Below, piece after piece: positions 1 to 7,673 of a stretch of DNA of 18,478 nt. This stretch comes from DATHWB01 sp040902855 (GTDB lineage: Bacteria > Actinomycetota > Acidimicrobiia > Spongiisociales > ZC4RG35): NCBI GenBank assembly GCA_040902855.1, contig JBBDWN010000115.1, positions 1 through 18,478 on the forward strand, written 5' to 3'. How positions within the stretch are numbered: position 1 is the first letter of the stretch; each line of letters opens with the position of its first letter. Below the pieces are notes generated by a model. The model searched no databases. It worked only from the letters and a program-made list of their open reading frames with translations, and was not told where the DNA came from. The position numbers were made by a program, and so were the translations under genes.

Positions 1-425
1 CGGGCCCAAAAGGCGTTCAACCGTTCGATCGCTTCGTCTCGCGTCATCGCCCGCACATCGTCGTCGGACAGACCGACACGGTTGACCAGGAGAGCCACGA
101 CCTCCGGCGGCGGCCCGTCTCCTCGGTCTGGCTGATCACTCGATGAACGGTGCGGTACCTTCCGGTCACGAACGCACGCCCAGAACTCCTCCTCACTGAC
201 CTTGAGTTGGTCCCGGAGGATGGCCTTCCACATCTGCGGCCCATAGGTTGCCTTGGCCGAAGGGGGATGCGAGATGCGCGTGCGGAGCACATCCTCGCCC
301 GTGTCGAGGCGGTACGTGTAGTGATGGCCGACACCGCCGGTGGCGTCTCGCAGGAGTTCCCAGCCCTCGGTCTCCACGAACCGCCTGTGATCGGCTCGAC
401 TCGGTGCTGGCCAAGAAGACGACAT
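1..425 (-). CDS. HicA-like toxin, partial (runs off left edge)
   Basis: The frame is open from an ATG at 425 to the window edge, giving 141 visible residues with no stop, so the C-terminus is missing. Residues 12-92 resemble the small HicA-type double-stranded-RNA-binding fold: a GW motif at 21-22, a GxGHHYTY segment at 30-37 matching the catalytic GSHHxY motif of HicA mRNA interferases, a second ISH at 51-53, and a helical WKAILRDQL segment at 66-74. In the family the conserved His cleaves or blocks mRNA. After residue 93 there is a polar Pro/Asp-rich linker and an acidic helical tail (107-141) not found in minimal HicA. It starts 17 nt after the stop of the upstream antitoxin gene, without a clear Shine-Dalgarno, which fits a co-transcribed toxin. 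It may instead belong to the actinobacterial 'cytotoxic translational repressor' group, which shares this fold. Toxicity is inferred, not seen. Confidence 0.72.
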   Translation of the reverse strand, partial: MSSSWPAPSRADHRRFVETEGWELLRDATGGVGHHYTYRLDTGEDVLRTRISHPPSAKATYGPQMWKAILRDQLKVSEEEFWACVRDRKVPHRSSSDQPDRGDGPPPEVVALLVNRVGLSDDDVRAMTRDEAIERLNAFWA

Positions 426-442
426 CGGAAACGGCGGGACGC

Positions 443-898
443 TCAGATGGTCTCGGGTTCGACTGATCCGGCAAGTGCCGAACCGCCGACGCCGGCCACC
501 CAATCCCGCAAGTCCTCGTCAGTCGACGAGTGCACGAAATGCACCAGAGGCGCGTTCTCCCGGTGACTTGGCGACTGCCGAAGACGCGCATCGGCGATCC
601 AGTCGTCGGCGTACTCGCGGACCGCGTCGATGAAGTCATCGACCGCATCGTTGAACTTCCCGGCGTCCGCGGCCACAGGAACGCCGGGGAGGATCAAGGT
701 CCAACCGTCATTCTCCGCGTAGACCTGTGGCGTCGGAACGGCGGCAGACCGGCTCAGCACGCGGGCAAACAGGTCCTCGGACACCACCACGAATCCGGTC
801 GACTCTCGCTGCACTCGCTGAGGAATTCCGTCCGCTGCCGCATCGAGGACGTCGCGGATGTGCGACCGTGCGTCCGAGGACGTGTAATGAGTCTTCAT
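443..898 (-). CDS. Phd/HicB-like chimeric antitoxin
   Basis: 151 residues from the ATG at 898; longer upstream readings start inside the promoter/operator and are unlikely. Residues 1-52 resemble the Phd/YefM DNA-binding and dimerisation domain: an N-terminal SSDARSHIRDVLDAA helix, then a basic segment ending in a GFVVVSEDLFARVL strand-helix, as in antitoxins that repress their own promoter. Residues 60-105 instead look like the HicB partial RNase-H fold: DGWTLILPGVPV strands, then a DAVDDFIDAVREYADDW helix. This suits its neighbour, a HicA-like toxin gene 17 nt downstream. Usual Phd proteins have about 80 residues, so the second half is an added module, presumably the toxin-neutralising part. 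The remaining 45 residues have no recognisable motif. Autoregulation is likely because three 9-bp repeats overlap the promoter. The two-domain assignment rests on reading motifs by eye. Confidence 0.72.
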   Translation of the reverse strand: MKTHYTSSDARSHIRDVLDAAADGIPQRVQRESTGFVVVSEDLFARVLSRSAAVPTPQVYAENDGWTLILPGVPVAADAGKFNDAVDDFIDAVREYADDWIADARLRQSPSHRENAPLVHFVHSSTDEDLRDWVAGVGGSALAGSVEPETI

Positions 899-905
899 GG
901 GTGAG

Positions 906-934
906 ATTGTACGTGTTGTACACGCTGTACACAA
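906..934 (-). promoter_or_regulatory. Antitoxin promoter with triple-repeat operator
   Basis: On the minus strand a -35-like TTGTGT (929-934) and a -10-like TACAAT (906-911) are separated by exactly 17 bp. The -10 ends 7 nt before the ATG at 898, so the transcript should start at or next to the start codon (leaderless). The same stretch, read on the plus strand, is three adjacent 9-mers: ttgtacgtg, ttgtacacg and ctgtacaca, each containing TGTAC; the last two also form an inverted arrangement around TGTACA. Repeats covering both promoter boxes are what is expected of an autorepressed toxin-antitoxin operon. Confidence 0.6.
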
Positions 935-955
935 CCCGGCTGCTGCGCCCAACCG

Positions 956-3139
956 TCACCCGCTTGCCGCACCCTCCAACGCGCTCACGAGCGGGTCGGT
1001 CTGGACGGGGAGGCGGCTCACTTGGAACGTGTCGTAGGCGACGCCGGCCCGCGTGTCGATGCGGGCCCGGAGGATCGGCATGCCGAACTCGTCGAAGACG
1101 AGACACAGGTCACGCAACAGTCCGAGCCTGTCCCCCGCCTCCACCTCGACCGTCCCGCCGCCGTCATCGGAGCGAGACACCGTCACATGCACCGGGACCC
1201 CCGCCCGGCCGGTATCCCGGTAGGCGCGCTGCTTCTCCTCCAACGCCCGGCCGGCATCCACCGCCCCCCGCAACACCAGCACCACGTCTGCCCTCACCCG
1301 CTCCAGACGCTCCGCATCGGCCGCACCACCGACCGCATCGACCATCTCGAAAGTGTCGAAGACCCGACCGTCGAGCCGGGTGGCGAAACGGGCGTCGGTG
1401 ATCGACATGCGGTTGGCCGCCAGCACCGCCGCCACGTCCACTGCCAGCCGCGGCCTGTCGACTGCGTTGATGATCATCCGAGCCGGAACACCCGGCCGCA
1501 GACTCACGGTTCCCCCGCCAGGACCGAGCGGCTCACCGGCCAGCCGCATGTGCTCGACGATCAGCTCCGCCGAATGCGCCCGCCGATACGCGGGGCCGAA
1601 CCCGGCGAGGTGGGTGCGCACATCCTGGGTGTCGAACTCCCCGCCTGACGCTTCGGTCACGGCGTCTGCCAGCACCGAGACCTGGGCGTCGTCGGGCAGG
1701 CTGCGTCTCACCAGATCCCGCTCCAGCCGGCGGAACGCCCTGCGCACCAGCTCGGCCCGCCACGGCGTCCACACTTCCGGACCGGCCGCCATCGAATCGG
1801 CCGTCGTCAGCAGCAGCAGGAAACGGAGCGTCTCGAGGTCGGGGATGCGGTCGGCCGCCCAGGCGATCACCGCCGGATCGTCGATGTCGAAACGGGTGGC
1901 CACATCGGCCAGGAGCAGATGGTGTTCGACCAGCCTGCGGTAGAGGGCGACGTCACCGGCCGGGACACCGAGATCGACGCACAGCGCGTCGACCATGCCG
2001 GCTCCGGTACGGGAATGGTCACCCGCCAGCCCCTTGCCGACGTCGTGGAGGAGAGCCGCCACCGCCAGGCGCTCCGGACGCTCGACCGTCACCACCGCCT
2101 CGCCTGCGACCGGGTCGTCCACCTCGCCGCCCACGATCTGCCAGGCGACGTCCACCGCGGCCAGCGTGTGATCGCCCACCGGATGACGGTGGAAGGCGAC
2201 GACGTGCGGCTCGTCGCACAGTCGCCTGATGGCCGGCGGCGTGCCGTCGAACCAGGCCACGACGTCGCCCCGATGCTCCGGCCGGATCGACATCGGGAAC
2301 GGGACGGCGCTCGGACGGCGCACCAGAGAAGGCCAGGTGGAATCGACCATCCGCTCTGCGATGGATCGAAGGCCCATGATCTCGGCGCCCAGATCCCGAA
2401 CAGAACAGCCCAGCCAACGAGCCGCCGCATCCCGCAGTTCGAAGTCGAAGGTGTCATGCAGCCGCCCGGCAGCCACATGGACGGCGCTGCGAATCCTGGT
2501 CAGTTGAATCCGCAGGGCGTGGTCGTCCTCTGCCAGCGCCGGCGCCCCCTGTGCTTCGAACAGCCGACGTCGCCAGTCGACCATGTCGAGGGTGCGCAGA
2601 CCTCCCCGGCCGTTCTTCAGATCGGCGGCCATCAGCCGGTACGGCTCCTCGTCACGGCGGCGCCGCTCCTCGGCCGCCATCGCCTCGACGATCCGCCCGT
2701 GCTCCTTCTCCAACAGCTTCCTGAACCTGGCCCGGAAATCCTCGAACACGGCGAGGTCGCCGCACAGGAAACGGGCGGACAGGAACGTCGAAATCGCATC
2801 CAGCCGGGTGCCGGCGAACGTCCGGGCCGTCTTCGGAGTGTGACTCAGATGGCCGACCTTGAGCCGGGCATCCCACAAGGGACGCAGAACCCGGCGGGCC
2901 AGCTCGTCCTCGCCGCCGCCCGTGTGCAAGAACAGCAGGTCGACGTCGGAGCGAACCGCCATCACTCCCCGCCCGAACCCGCCCGTCGCCACCACCGCGA
3001 TGCCCGGGTCCAAGTCGCCTGCCAGACCGACCACCACCTCGGTCAACCGTTCGGCGAGGATCCCCTCCGCCCGGTCAGACCAGCCGTCTGCAATCAGACG
3101 GTCACGAAACGAGAGGAACGGTTCGACGCCCCCGCTCAC
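956..3139 (-). CDS. glnD: PII-modifying nucleotidyltransferase / removing enzyme GlnD
   Basis: 727 residues. It modifies and de-modifies the PII protein GlnK in response to nitrogen status; in actinobacteria the modification is adenylylation of a T-loop tyrosine, in enterobacteria uridylylation. The order is typical: nucleotidyltransferase domain with GGFGRG (53-58) and SDVD (64-67) metal-binding residues, a KNGRGGLR motif (175-182), an HD hydrolase domain with HPVGDHT (319-325), LLHDVGKG (363-370) and EHH (405-407), and two C-terminal ACT domains (about 552-625 and 650-722) that sense glutamine. It is shorter than the roughly 890-residue E. coli protein, as is usual in actinobacteria. The start is a GTG at 3139 that overlaps the glnK stop by 4 bp (GTGA), so translation is probably coupled. 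It is the last gene of the amt-glnK-glnD operon. Confidence 0.95.
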   Translation of the reverse strand: MSGGVEPFLSFRDRLIADGWSDRAEGILAERLTEVVVGLAGDLDPGIAVVATGGFGRGVMAVRSDVDLLFLHTGGGEDELARRVLRPLWDARLKVGHLSHTPKTARTFAGTRLDAISTFLSARFLCGDLAVFEDFRARFRKLLEKEHGRIVEAMAAEERRRRDEEPYRLMAADLKNGRGGLRTLDMVDWRRRLFEAQGAPALAEDDHALRIQLTRIRSAVHVAAGRLHDTFDFELRDAAARWLGCSVRDLGAEIMGLRSIAERMVDSTWPSLVRRPSAVPFPMSIRPEHRGDVVAWFDGTPPAIRRLCDEPHVVAFHRHPVGDHTLAAVDVAWQIVGGEVDDPVAGEAVVTVERPERLAVAALLHDVGKGLAGDHSRTGAGMVDALCVDLGVPAGDVALYRRLVEHHLLLADVATRFDIDDPAVIAWAADRIPDLETLRFLLLLTTADSMAAGPEVWTPWRAELVRRAFRRLERDLVRRSLPDDAQVSVLADAVTEASGGEFDTQDVRTHLAGFGPAYRRAHSAELIVEHMRLAGEPLGPGGGTVSLRPGVPARMIINAVDRPRLAVDVAAVLAANRMSITDARFATRLDGRVFDTFEMVDAVGGAADAERLERVRADVVLVLRGAVDAGRALEEKQRAYRDTGRAGVPVHVTVSRSDDGGGTVEVEAGDRLGLLRDLCLVFDEFGMPILRARIDTRAGVAYDTFQVSRLPVQTDPLVSALEGAASG

Positions 3140-3474
3140 AAGGCGTCTGCACCCCGCTCACCGGTCCTGATCCGCACCACGTCCTCCACCGGCAGCACCG
3201 CCACTTTGCCGTCACCGATGTCACCGGTGCGGGCCGACTCCTCGATCGCCCGCACGACGGCGGCGGCCATGTCGGAAGTGACGAGCACCTCCACCCGCAG
3301 CTTCGGCAGAAAGTCGACGGCGTATTCGGCCCCCCGGTACACCTCGGTCTGGCCGCCCTGACGTCCGAACCCGCGGATCTCGCTCACCGAGATCCCGGTC
3401 ACCCCGATCGTCCGCAGACGTTCCTTCACCTCGTCGAGTTTGAAGGGCTTGATGTAGGCGATGATCAGTTTCAC
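3136..3474 (-). CDS. glnK: Nitrogen regulatory PII protein GlnK
   Basis: 112 residues, the standard PII length. The start is the GTG at 3474 (MKLIIAYIKPF), preceded by a GAGGGG ribosome binding site. PII trimers bind ATP, ADP and 2-oxoglutarate and plug the ammonium channel AmtB. The T-loop is intact: GFGRQGGQTEVYRGAEYAVDF spans residues 35-55, with Tyr46 and Tyr51; Tyr51 is the residue modified by GlnD. The B-loop region follows (TGDIGDGKVAV) and the C-loop is RIRTGERG. It lies 10 nt downstream of amt and overlaps glnD by 4 bp, the usual actinobacterial arrangement, so channel, plug and modifying enzyme are made together. Confidence 0.96.
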   Translation of the reverse strand: MKLIIAYIKPFKLDEVKERLRTIGVTGISVSEIRGFGRQGGQTEVYRGAEYAVDFLPKLRVEVLVTSDMAAAVVRAIEESARTGDIGDGKVAVLPVEDVVRIRTGERGADAL

Positions 3475-3484
3475 GTCGGTCCCC

Positions 3485-4678
3485 TCACTCGGTTCCATAG
3501 GCACGTTCGTCGTGCTGGGTGATGTCGAGGCCCTCGAGCTCCTCCCGCTCGGAGACCCGCAGCCCGATGGTCGCATCCACCACCCTCGCCAGGATCGTCG
3601 ACGCCACGAAGCTGAACGCGAGGATGGCCACCACGCCCACCGCCTGCTTGCCGAAGAAGCCCGCACCCCCGAACACGAGGCCGTCGCTCACCGCCGGGTT
3701 GAGGGCGTTCGAGGCGAAGACACCGGTCAGCAGCGAGCCGATGATGCCGCCCACCATGTGGATGCCGACGACGTCGAGCGAGTCGTCGAACCCGAACCGG
3801 GACTTCAAAGAGATGGCGAAGAAACAGCCGACCCCGGCAGCCGCACCGATCACCAACGCAGACAGCGGACTGACGAAACCGGCGGCAGGCGTGATGCCGA
3901 CCAGACCGGCCACCGCCCCCGAAGCCGCCCCGAGCAGCGTCGGCTTGCCGGTCCGTCGCCACTCGAAGACCACCCAGCCGAGGGCGCCGAGAGACGCACC
4001 GATCTGGGTGGTGACCAGTGCCCGGATCGCGTTGCCGTCCGCCGCGAACGCCGACCCGGCGTTGAAACCGAACCAGCCGAACCAGAGGATGCCGGTGCCG
4101 ATCAGGGTGAGCGGCAGAGAATGCGGCCGCATCGAGTCGGATCCGAAGCCGCGGCGAGGTCCGAGGACCCGGACCAGGGCGTAGGCGGCGACGCCGGCGT
4201 TGATGTGGATGACCAGTCCCCCTGCGAAATCCCTCGCCCCCCAGGCGAACAGCCAGCCGCCCTCGGCGAAACCCCAGTGGGCGGCCACCGGGTAGACGAG
4301 CAGGGCCCACACCGCCATGAACGCCACCCACGCCGAGAACTTCATCCGGTCGGCCACCGCCCCGGAAATGAGGGCGGGAGTGATGATGGCGAACATCATC
4401 TGGAAGGCGACAAACAAAAGCTCGTCGTCGCCGACCCCGGACAGTCCGACCTTGCCGAAGCCGCCGATCAGACCGCCCACCGTCCCGTCGAAGGCGAGCG
4501 AATATCCGACCACCACCCAGATGACCGTCACGACCGGGATCGTGAAGAAGTTCATCATCAGCATGTTGAGGGTGTGCTTGGCCCGCACCATGCCGCCGTA
4601 GAACAGGGCGAGGCCGGGTGTCATGAAGAACACCAGAGCCGTCGCTGTGAGCACCCACGCCGTGTTGCCCGAATCCAC
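3485..4678 (-). CDS. amt: Ammonium transporter Amt
   Basis: 397 residues from the GTG at 4678, which follows a GGAGCGAGG ribosome binding site; upstream readings are low-complexity and belong to the opposite strand. This inner-membrane channel conducts ammonia/ammonium. About eleven hydrophobic segments are visible. The twin pore histidines are present: His158 in VIHINAG and His307 in VGIHMVGG, as is the family motif ADRMKFSAW (109-117). The C-terminal tail (370-397, IGLRVSEREELEGLDITQHDE...) is the conserved cytosolic region that docks GlnK. No separate signal peptide precedes the first helix. The first gene of the operon, it is divergent from a secreted-protein gene across a 118-bp gap. I saw no convincing GlnR box there. 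Confidence 0.96.
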   Translation of the reverse strand: MDSGNTAWVLTATALVFFMTPGLALFYGGMVRAKHTLNMLMMNFFTIPVVTVIWVVVGYSLAFDGTVGGLIGGFGKVGLSGVGDDELLFVAFQMMFAIITPALISGAVADRMKFSAWVAFMAVWALLVYPVAAHWGFAEGGWLFAWGARDFAGGLVIHINAGVAAYALVRVLGPRRGFGSDSMRPHSLPLTLIGTGILWFGWFGFNAGSAFAADGNAIRALVTTQIGASLGALGWVVFEWRRTGKPTLLGAASGAVAGLVGITPAAGFVSPLSALVIGAAAGVGCFFAISLKSRFGFDDSLDVVGIHMVGGIIGSLLTGVFASNALNPAVSDGLVFGGAGFFGKQAVGVVAILAFSFVASTILARVVDATIGLRVSEREELEGLDITQHDERAYGTE

Positions 4679-4704
4679 CCTCGCTCCTCGGTGATGAGAT
4701 GCTG

Positions 4705-4710
4705 AGCGTA
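4705..4710 (-). promoter_or_regulatory. Possible amt -10 box
   Basis: TACGCT on the minus strand, 26 nt upstream of the amt GTG, leaving room for a short leader that carries the GGAGCGAGG ribosome binding site. No convincing -35 box was found at 16-18 bp. Weak call, based on position and the TANNNT pattern only. Confidence 0.25.
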
Positions 4711-4734
4711 GGGGGAGGACAGCCGAGAAGGGCC

Positions 4735-4762
4735 TGGAACTCGGGCGATCGTTGCGTACGGT
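4735..4762 (+). promoter_or_regulatory. Possible promoter for secreted-protein pair
   Basis: TGGAAC (4735-4740) and TACGGT (4757-4762) are separated by 16 bp and lie 34 nt upstream of the ATG at 4797. A GGAGG ribosome binding site follows. Moderate match to a housekeeping actinobacterial promoter; not unique in such GC-rich sequence. Confidence 0.3.
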
Positions 4763-4796
4763 GTGTGGTGTCCACGGACGGACCTGGAGGCCAGAC

Positions 4797-5357
4797 ATGC
4801 ACCGGATGCGACATGGAGTCGCCCTCGTCATCGTCGCCGCGCTGGCGGCGTTCACCCTTGGGGCGTTGCGACCACCCGAACAGGTCGTCGTTGCAATGCC
4901 TGTCACCACGACCACGACCACGACCACCGTTCTCCCGACCACCACCACCACCACCACCGGCGGCGTCGATCGGGAAGCCGAAATCGAAGAGATCCTGCGG
5001 GACTTCTACTTCGGCTGGTTCGACGGCATCTACCGCCAAGACGTCGACACCCTCGACCGGGTGGCGGGCAGCACCGAAGTGTTCGAAAGCGGGGTGGCGG
5101 CGTTCGGCAAACCGAAGTACACCGCCCAACCCACCAGGGAGGCGGTCGGGGTGAAGGTCAAGAACGTGCTGCTGGACCGTCCCGACTGTCTGGTCGTCTC
5201 GGCCGACATCGACTTCCGGTCCTTCATCGACATCGACAGGGTGATGCCGGCCGTCGACGTGTTCTTCCGGGTCGGCGACAGGTGGGGGCGGGCGGTCTCG
5301 TACCAGTACGAGAAGGAGATGTGGCAGTTCGCATGCGACTTCATGCCGCGGCGCTGA
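4797..5357 (+). CDS. Secreted or membrane-anchored protein with Thr-rich linker
   Basis: 186 residues from the ATG at 4797, chosen over the in-frame ATG at 4752 because GGAGG lies 7 nt upstream and the basic-hydrophobic N-terminus then begins correctly. Residues 1-23 are a signal sequence or membrane anchor without a lipoprotein Cys. Residues 36-55 are almost pure threonine, encoded by ACC/ACG triplets, a typical cell-wall-spanning linker. The rest begins with an amphipathic helix (EAEIEEILRDFYFGWFDGIYRQDVDTLDRVAG) followed by strands ending in a Trp-containing sheet. That pattern is reminiscent of an NTF2-like fold, but the assignment is a guess. Two Cys near 143 and 181 could pair outside the cell. 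Its last 25 nt overlap the next gene. Function unknown. Confidence 0.75.
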   Translation: MHRMRHGVALVIVAALAAFTLGALRPPEQVVVAMPVTTTTTTTTVLPTTTTTTTGGVDREAEIEEILRDFYFGWFDGIYRQDVDTLDRVAGSTEVFESGVAAFGKPKYTAQPTREAVGVKVKNVLLDRPDCLVVSADIDFRSFIDIDRVMPAVDVFFRVGDRWGRAVSYQYEKEMWQFACDFMPRR

Positions 5358-6229
5358 CCGTCATCCTCGTGGTGTCTGTGCCTGTTTCGGCGGCGGCGAG
5401 TGTTGCCGAGACGTGGACGTGCTGGAGCGAAGCGGCCAGTCGTGACGACGACGGCGGGACGCATGTGACCCGATGCCGGCTGGCCGGGTCGACCGAGACG
5501 TCGGACTACGGGTCGTCGTCAGATGTCCCGGTCGTGCTCTCGCCGCAGGTGGGGACCGACGGCGACGGACTGTGCTGGTACTGGACGAGCCGACCGTCTG
5601 ACTGGGTGCTGTTGGGAGTCGGCGACGACGGGGTGGCGACGTTGGGGATCGACCCTGACGGGGAGGCCGGTGGAACAGTGATCATTGACGCCGCGTATCC
5701 GCGCTGTGACTCCGAACCGGCGGTGGCTCCGACCGCGCTGATGGAAGCGTACGAACTGCTGTCCCGCTATCGGCATCCGACGCCGACCGCCCAGTTGGAC
5801 CCGCCGCCGGGGGCGGGAATCGTCGGCATGGAAGTGTTCGTCTCCGACAGCCCGCCACCGCCATGGTCGGCGTCGCTCGTCTCGCCCCACTCGGGTGTGC
5901 GGATCGACGTGGAGACGTTCGTCGAAGCCGTCGAGATCGACTGGGGGGACGGGAACGTGGTCGTCGTCCCGCAGAAGGCGTTCGGGCTACTGATCGGCTG
6001 GCCGGACGGCGGGTTCGGACACGCGTATTCGTCCAAGACCTGCGAAGACCCGGGCGGCCGACGGTGTCACGATTCGCTCAGCGCCTACGAGCTGACCGTC
6101 TCCTACCGGTGGGCGGCCCGGTACCGGGTCGACGGCGGGACGTGGATCGCGATCGGCGTGCCGACCACCGCGACCACCGTCGGCTACGACGTCGACGAGA
6201 TCCTGTCGGTCACGACCGCCGTCGGCTAA
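5333..6229 (+). CDS. Secreted protein with PKD-like segment, unknown function
   Basis: 298 residues from the ATG at 5333, which lies inside the end of the preceding gene (25-nt overlap, different frame); the longer open frame upstream is only the shadow of that gene. Residues 1-26 form a signal peptide (MRLHAAALTVILVVSVPVSAAAS). The mature part has six Cys (30, 48, 81, 125, 237, 245), an even number consistent with disulfides. Residues 190-265 contain EIDWGDG (201-207) and GHAYSS (229-234), the strand signature of PKD-like immunoglobulin-fold domains, where WGDG is followed by HxY. No catalytic motif is visible. Overlap and same orientation suggest it is made together with the upstream Thr-linker protein. 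The gene ends about 110 bp before a convergent sugar transferase gene, with hairpin repeats between. Confidence 0.78.
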   Translation: MRLHAAALTVILVVSVPVSAAASVAETWTCWSEAASRDDDGGTHVTRCRLAGSTETSDYGSSSDVPVVLSPQVGTDGDGLCWYWTSRPSDWVLLGVGDDGVATLGIDPDGEAGGTVIIDAAYPRCDSEPAVAPTALMEAYELLSRYRHPTPTAQLDPPPGAGIVGMEVFVSDSPPPPWSASLVSPHSGVRIDVETFVEAVEIDWGDGNVVVVPQKAFGLLIGWPDGGFGHAYSSKTCEDPGGRRCHDSLSAYELTVSYRWAARYRVDGGTWIAIGVPTTATTVGYDVDEILSVTTAVG

Positions 6230-6261
6230 CGACCCCTCACTCCCCGAACCGTGGGCCACCC

Positions 6262-6333
6262 GGGCCCTCTAAGGGCCCCGGGAACCCAGGGTTGGCGGGG
6301 CCCTCTAAGGGCCCTGGGAGCCCAGGGTTGGCC
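6262..6333. repeat. Two tandem 36-bp repeats, each with a hairpin
   Basis: Two adjacent 36-bp copies (6262-6297, 6298-6333) differ at three positions. Each opens with GGGCCCTCTAAGGGCCC, a 7-bp perfect stem with a 3-nt loop. They fill most of the gap between two convergent genes and begin 6 nt beyond the sugar transferase stop. They therefore probably act as a duplicated bidirectional terminator without a T tract, which is usual in GC-rich actinobacteria. Only two copies are present, so this is not a CRISPR array. Confidence 0.7.
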
Positions 6334-6338
6334 AGGCC

Positions 6339-7640
6339 CTATTGGGCGCCGAAGCCGGAGAGGACGGTCCAGATCGAGCGGCCGAAGATGTTGACGTCCA
6401 GCCACGGCGACATGTGCTTGACGTAGTACAGGTCGAAGGTGAGCTTCTCGATGGTGTCGGCCTCGTCGTCGGCGTAGCCGTAGTTCACCTGCGCCCAGCC
6501 GGTGAGGCCGGGACGGATCAGGTGGCGGTGATCGTAAAACGGGATCGTCCTCGAGAACTGCTCGACGAACATCGGCTGTTCGGGGCGCGGACCGACCAGA
6601 CTCAAGTCACCCCTCAACACGTTCCACAGCTGCGGCAGTTCGTCGATCCGCACCTTGCGCAGCACCCTGCCCACCCGGGTCAGCCGAGGATCGCCGACGA
6701 CCGCGAACCGGGCGCCTGTGTCGTCGGCGCCGTCGACCATCGTCCGGAACTTGTAGAGGGTGAAGTGTTTGCCGTCCCGGCCCACCCGGACCTGACGAAA
6801 GATCGCCCGGCCTTTCGAATCGAGCCGGACCGCCACCCAGATCATCAGACCCAAGACGATCGCCAAAGGCGCCGTGACGAAAGCGACCGCGACATCGAAC
6901 AGACGCTTGATCGTCTGGAAGTTCTTGGACGCCTCCACCGGGGTCTGCAACTCCCAGCCCTCCGCCAGGTGGACGATGGCGAGACGGCCGGTGTGCTCCT
7001 CGTAGACGTCCACCAGCGGACGGATCCGGTAGCCGGCGATGTTCGACGAGGAGATGAACTGGGCCATCGGGTCGGAGAGGACGGCGCGCAGATCCAGCGC
7101 CAGGGTGGTGCCGTGAGGGAGCCGGCCTGGCGGGGCATGGGATTCGGGGTCGAGGACGTCGACGACTGTGATGTGCGGGGCGCCTTGGAGATCCTCCACC
7201 AGCCGCTTCTCGTGGGTGATGAGCGCCACCGGCTCGTTCCACGGGCGAGCGCGGGCGATCGCACGGTGAAGCAGGGCGGCGGCGAACGTGACGACGGCGG
7301 TCGCGGCGACGTAGGTACGGGAGTAATAGAACTGGTCGCGGACGAAGAACTCGGCGAGGGCGACGACGACGACCATCGACGTGACGTTCGAAACCGCACG
7401 CCCGTAGCTCGGCCGCGGCATGCCGCTCCCCCAGCTTCGCGCCGAGACGAACGACCCGAGGGCGAGGCCGGCCGCCATGATGCCGAGCAGCGGCAACACG
7501 CTCTGACCGGGGCGGACGAAGGACGGTCCGACGGTCCACGGAAGCAGCGAGCCGAAGGTGAAGATCGACGCTGCGACGAACCCGACGCCGAGTGACGCCA
7601 GGTCGAGCAGGAAGATCCTCACCAATATCCGCCGCCGCAT
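6339..7640 (-). CDS. Undecaprenyl-phosphate sugar phosphotransferase (exopolysaccharide initiation)
   Basis: 433 residues. Members of this family (WcaJ/WbaP/EpsL type) move a sugar-1-phosphate from a nucleotide sugar to undecaprenyl phosphate, the first step of exopolysaccharide or capsule repeat assembly. The N-terminal 130 residues carry about four membrane segments; residues 135-235 are a soluble Rossmann-like region. The C-terminal bacterial sugar transferase domain starts with RLFDVAVAF (246-254) and a hydrophobic re-entrant segment, then KFRTM (297-301), the DELPQLWNVLRGDLSLVGPRPE block (333-354) and RPGLTGWAQVNYGY (376-389), all diagnostic and intact. The length is normal. The start is the ATG at 7640; a TAGCAT box ends 7 nt upstream, so the message may be leaderless. 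No other polysaccharide genes are adjacent. The exact sugar cannot be read from sequence. Confidence 0.92.
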   Translation of the reverse strand: MRRRILVRIFLLDLASLGVGFVAASIFTFGSLLPWTVGPSFVRPGQSVLPLLGIMAAGLALGSFVSARSWGSGMPRPSYGRAVSNVTSMVVVVALAEFFVRDQFYYSRTYVAATAVVTFAAALLHRAIARARPWNEPVALITHEKRLVEDLQGAPHITVVDVLDPESHAPPGRLPHGTTLALDLRAVLSDPMAQFISSSNIAGYRIRPLVDVYEEHTGRLAIVHLAEGWELQTPVEASKNFQTIKRLFDVAVAFVTAPLAIVLGLMIWVAVRLDSKGRAIFRQVRVGRDGKHFTLYKFRTMVDGADDTGARFAVVGDPRLTRVGRVLRKVRIDELPQLWNVLRGDLSLVGPRPEQPMFVEQFSRTIPFYDHRHLIRPGLTGWAQVNYGYADDEADTIEKLTFDLYYVKHMSPWLDVNIFGRSIWTVLSGFGAQ

Positions 7641-7647
7641 CCCCCCG

Positions 7648-7653
7648 ATGCTA
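7648..7653 (-). promoter_or_regulatory. Possible leaderless -10 box of sugar transferase gene
   Basis: TAGCAT on the minus strand with 7 nt to the ATG at 7640. The G run between box and ATG is too close to the start codon to be a normal ribosome binding site. Same geometry as at 906, 10389, 13879 and 13929. Confidence 0.35.
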
Positions 7654-7673
7654 CGCCCGGAAGGACCGAATCG

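Noticed and set aside
3461..4705. Long plus-strand ORF (414 codons) opposite amt
   Set aside because: Composition is Arg/Asp/His/Gln-rich without any fold or motif; it is the mirror of a clearly real ammonium transporter.
4679..4796. GlnR binding site upstream of amt
   Set aside because: No GTnAC-n6-GaAAC-like pair could be found in the intergenic region; nitrogen control is likely but not shown here.
4903..4964. Phase-variable microsatellite
   Set aside because: The ACC/ACG tract is made of triplets in frame, so changes alter linker length but cannot switch the gene off.
6262..6333. Short CRISPR array
   Set aside because: Two directly abutting copies without spacers, lying between convergent genes and no cas genes; tandem terminator repeat is simpler.
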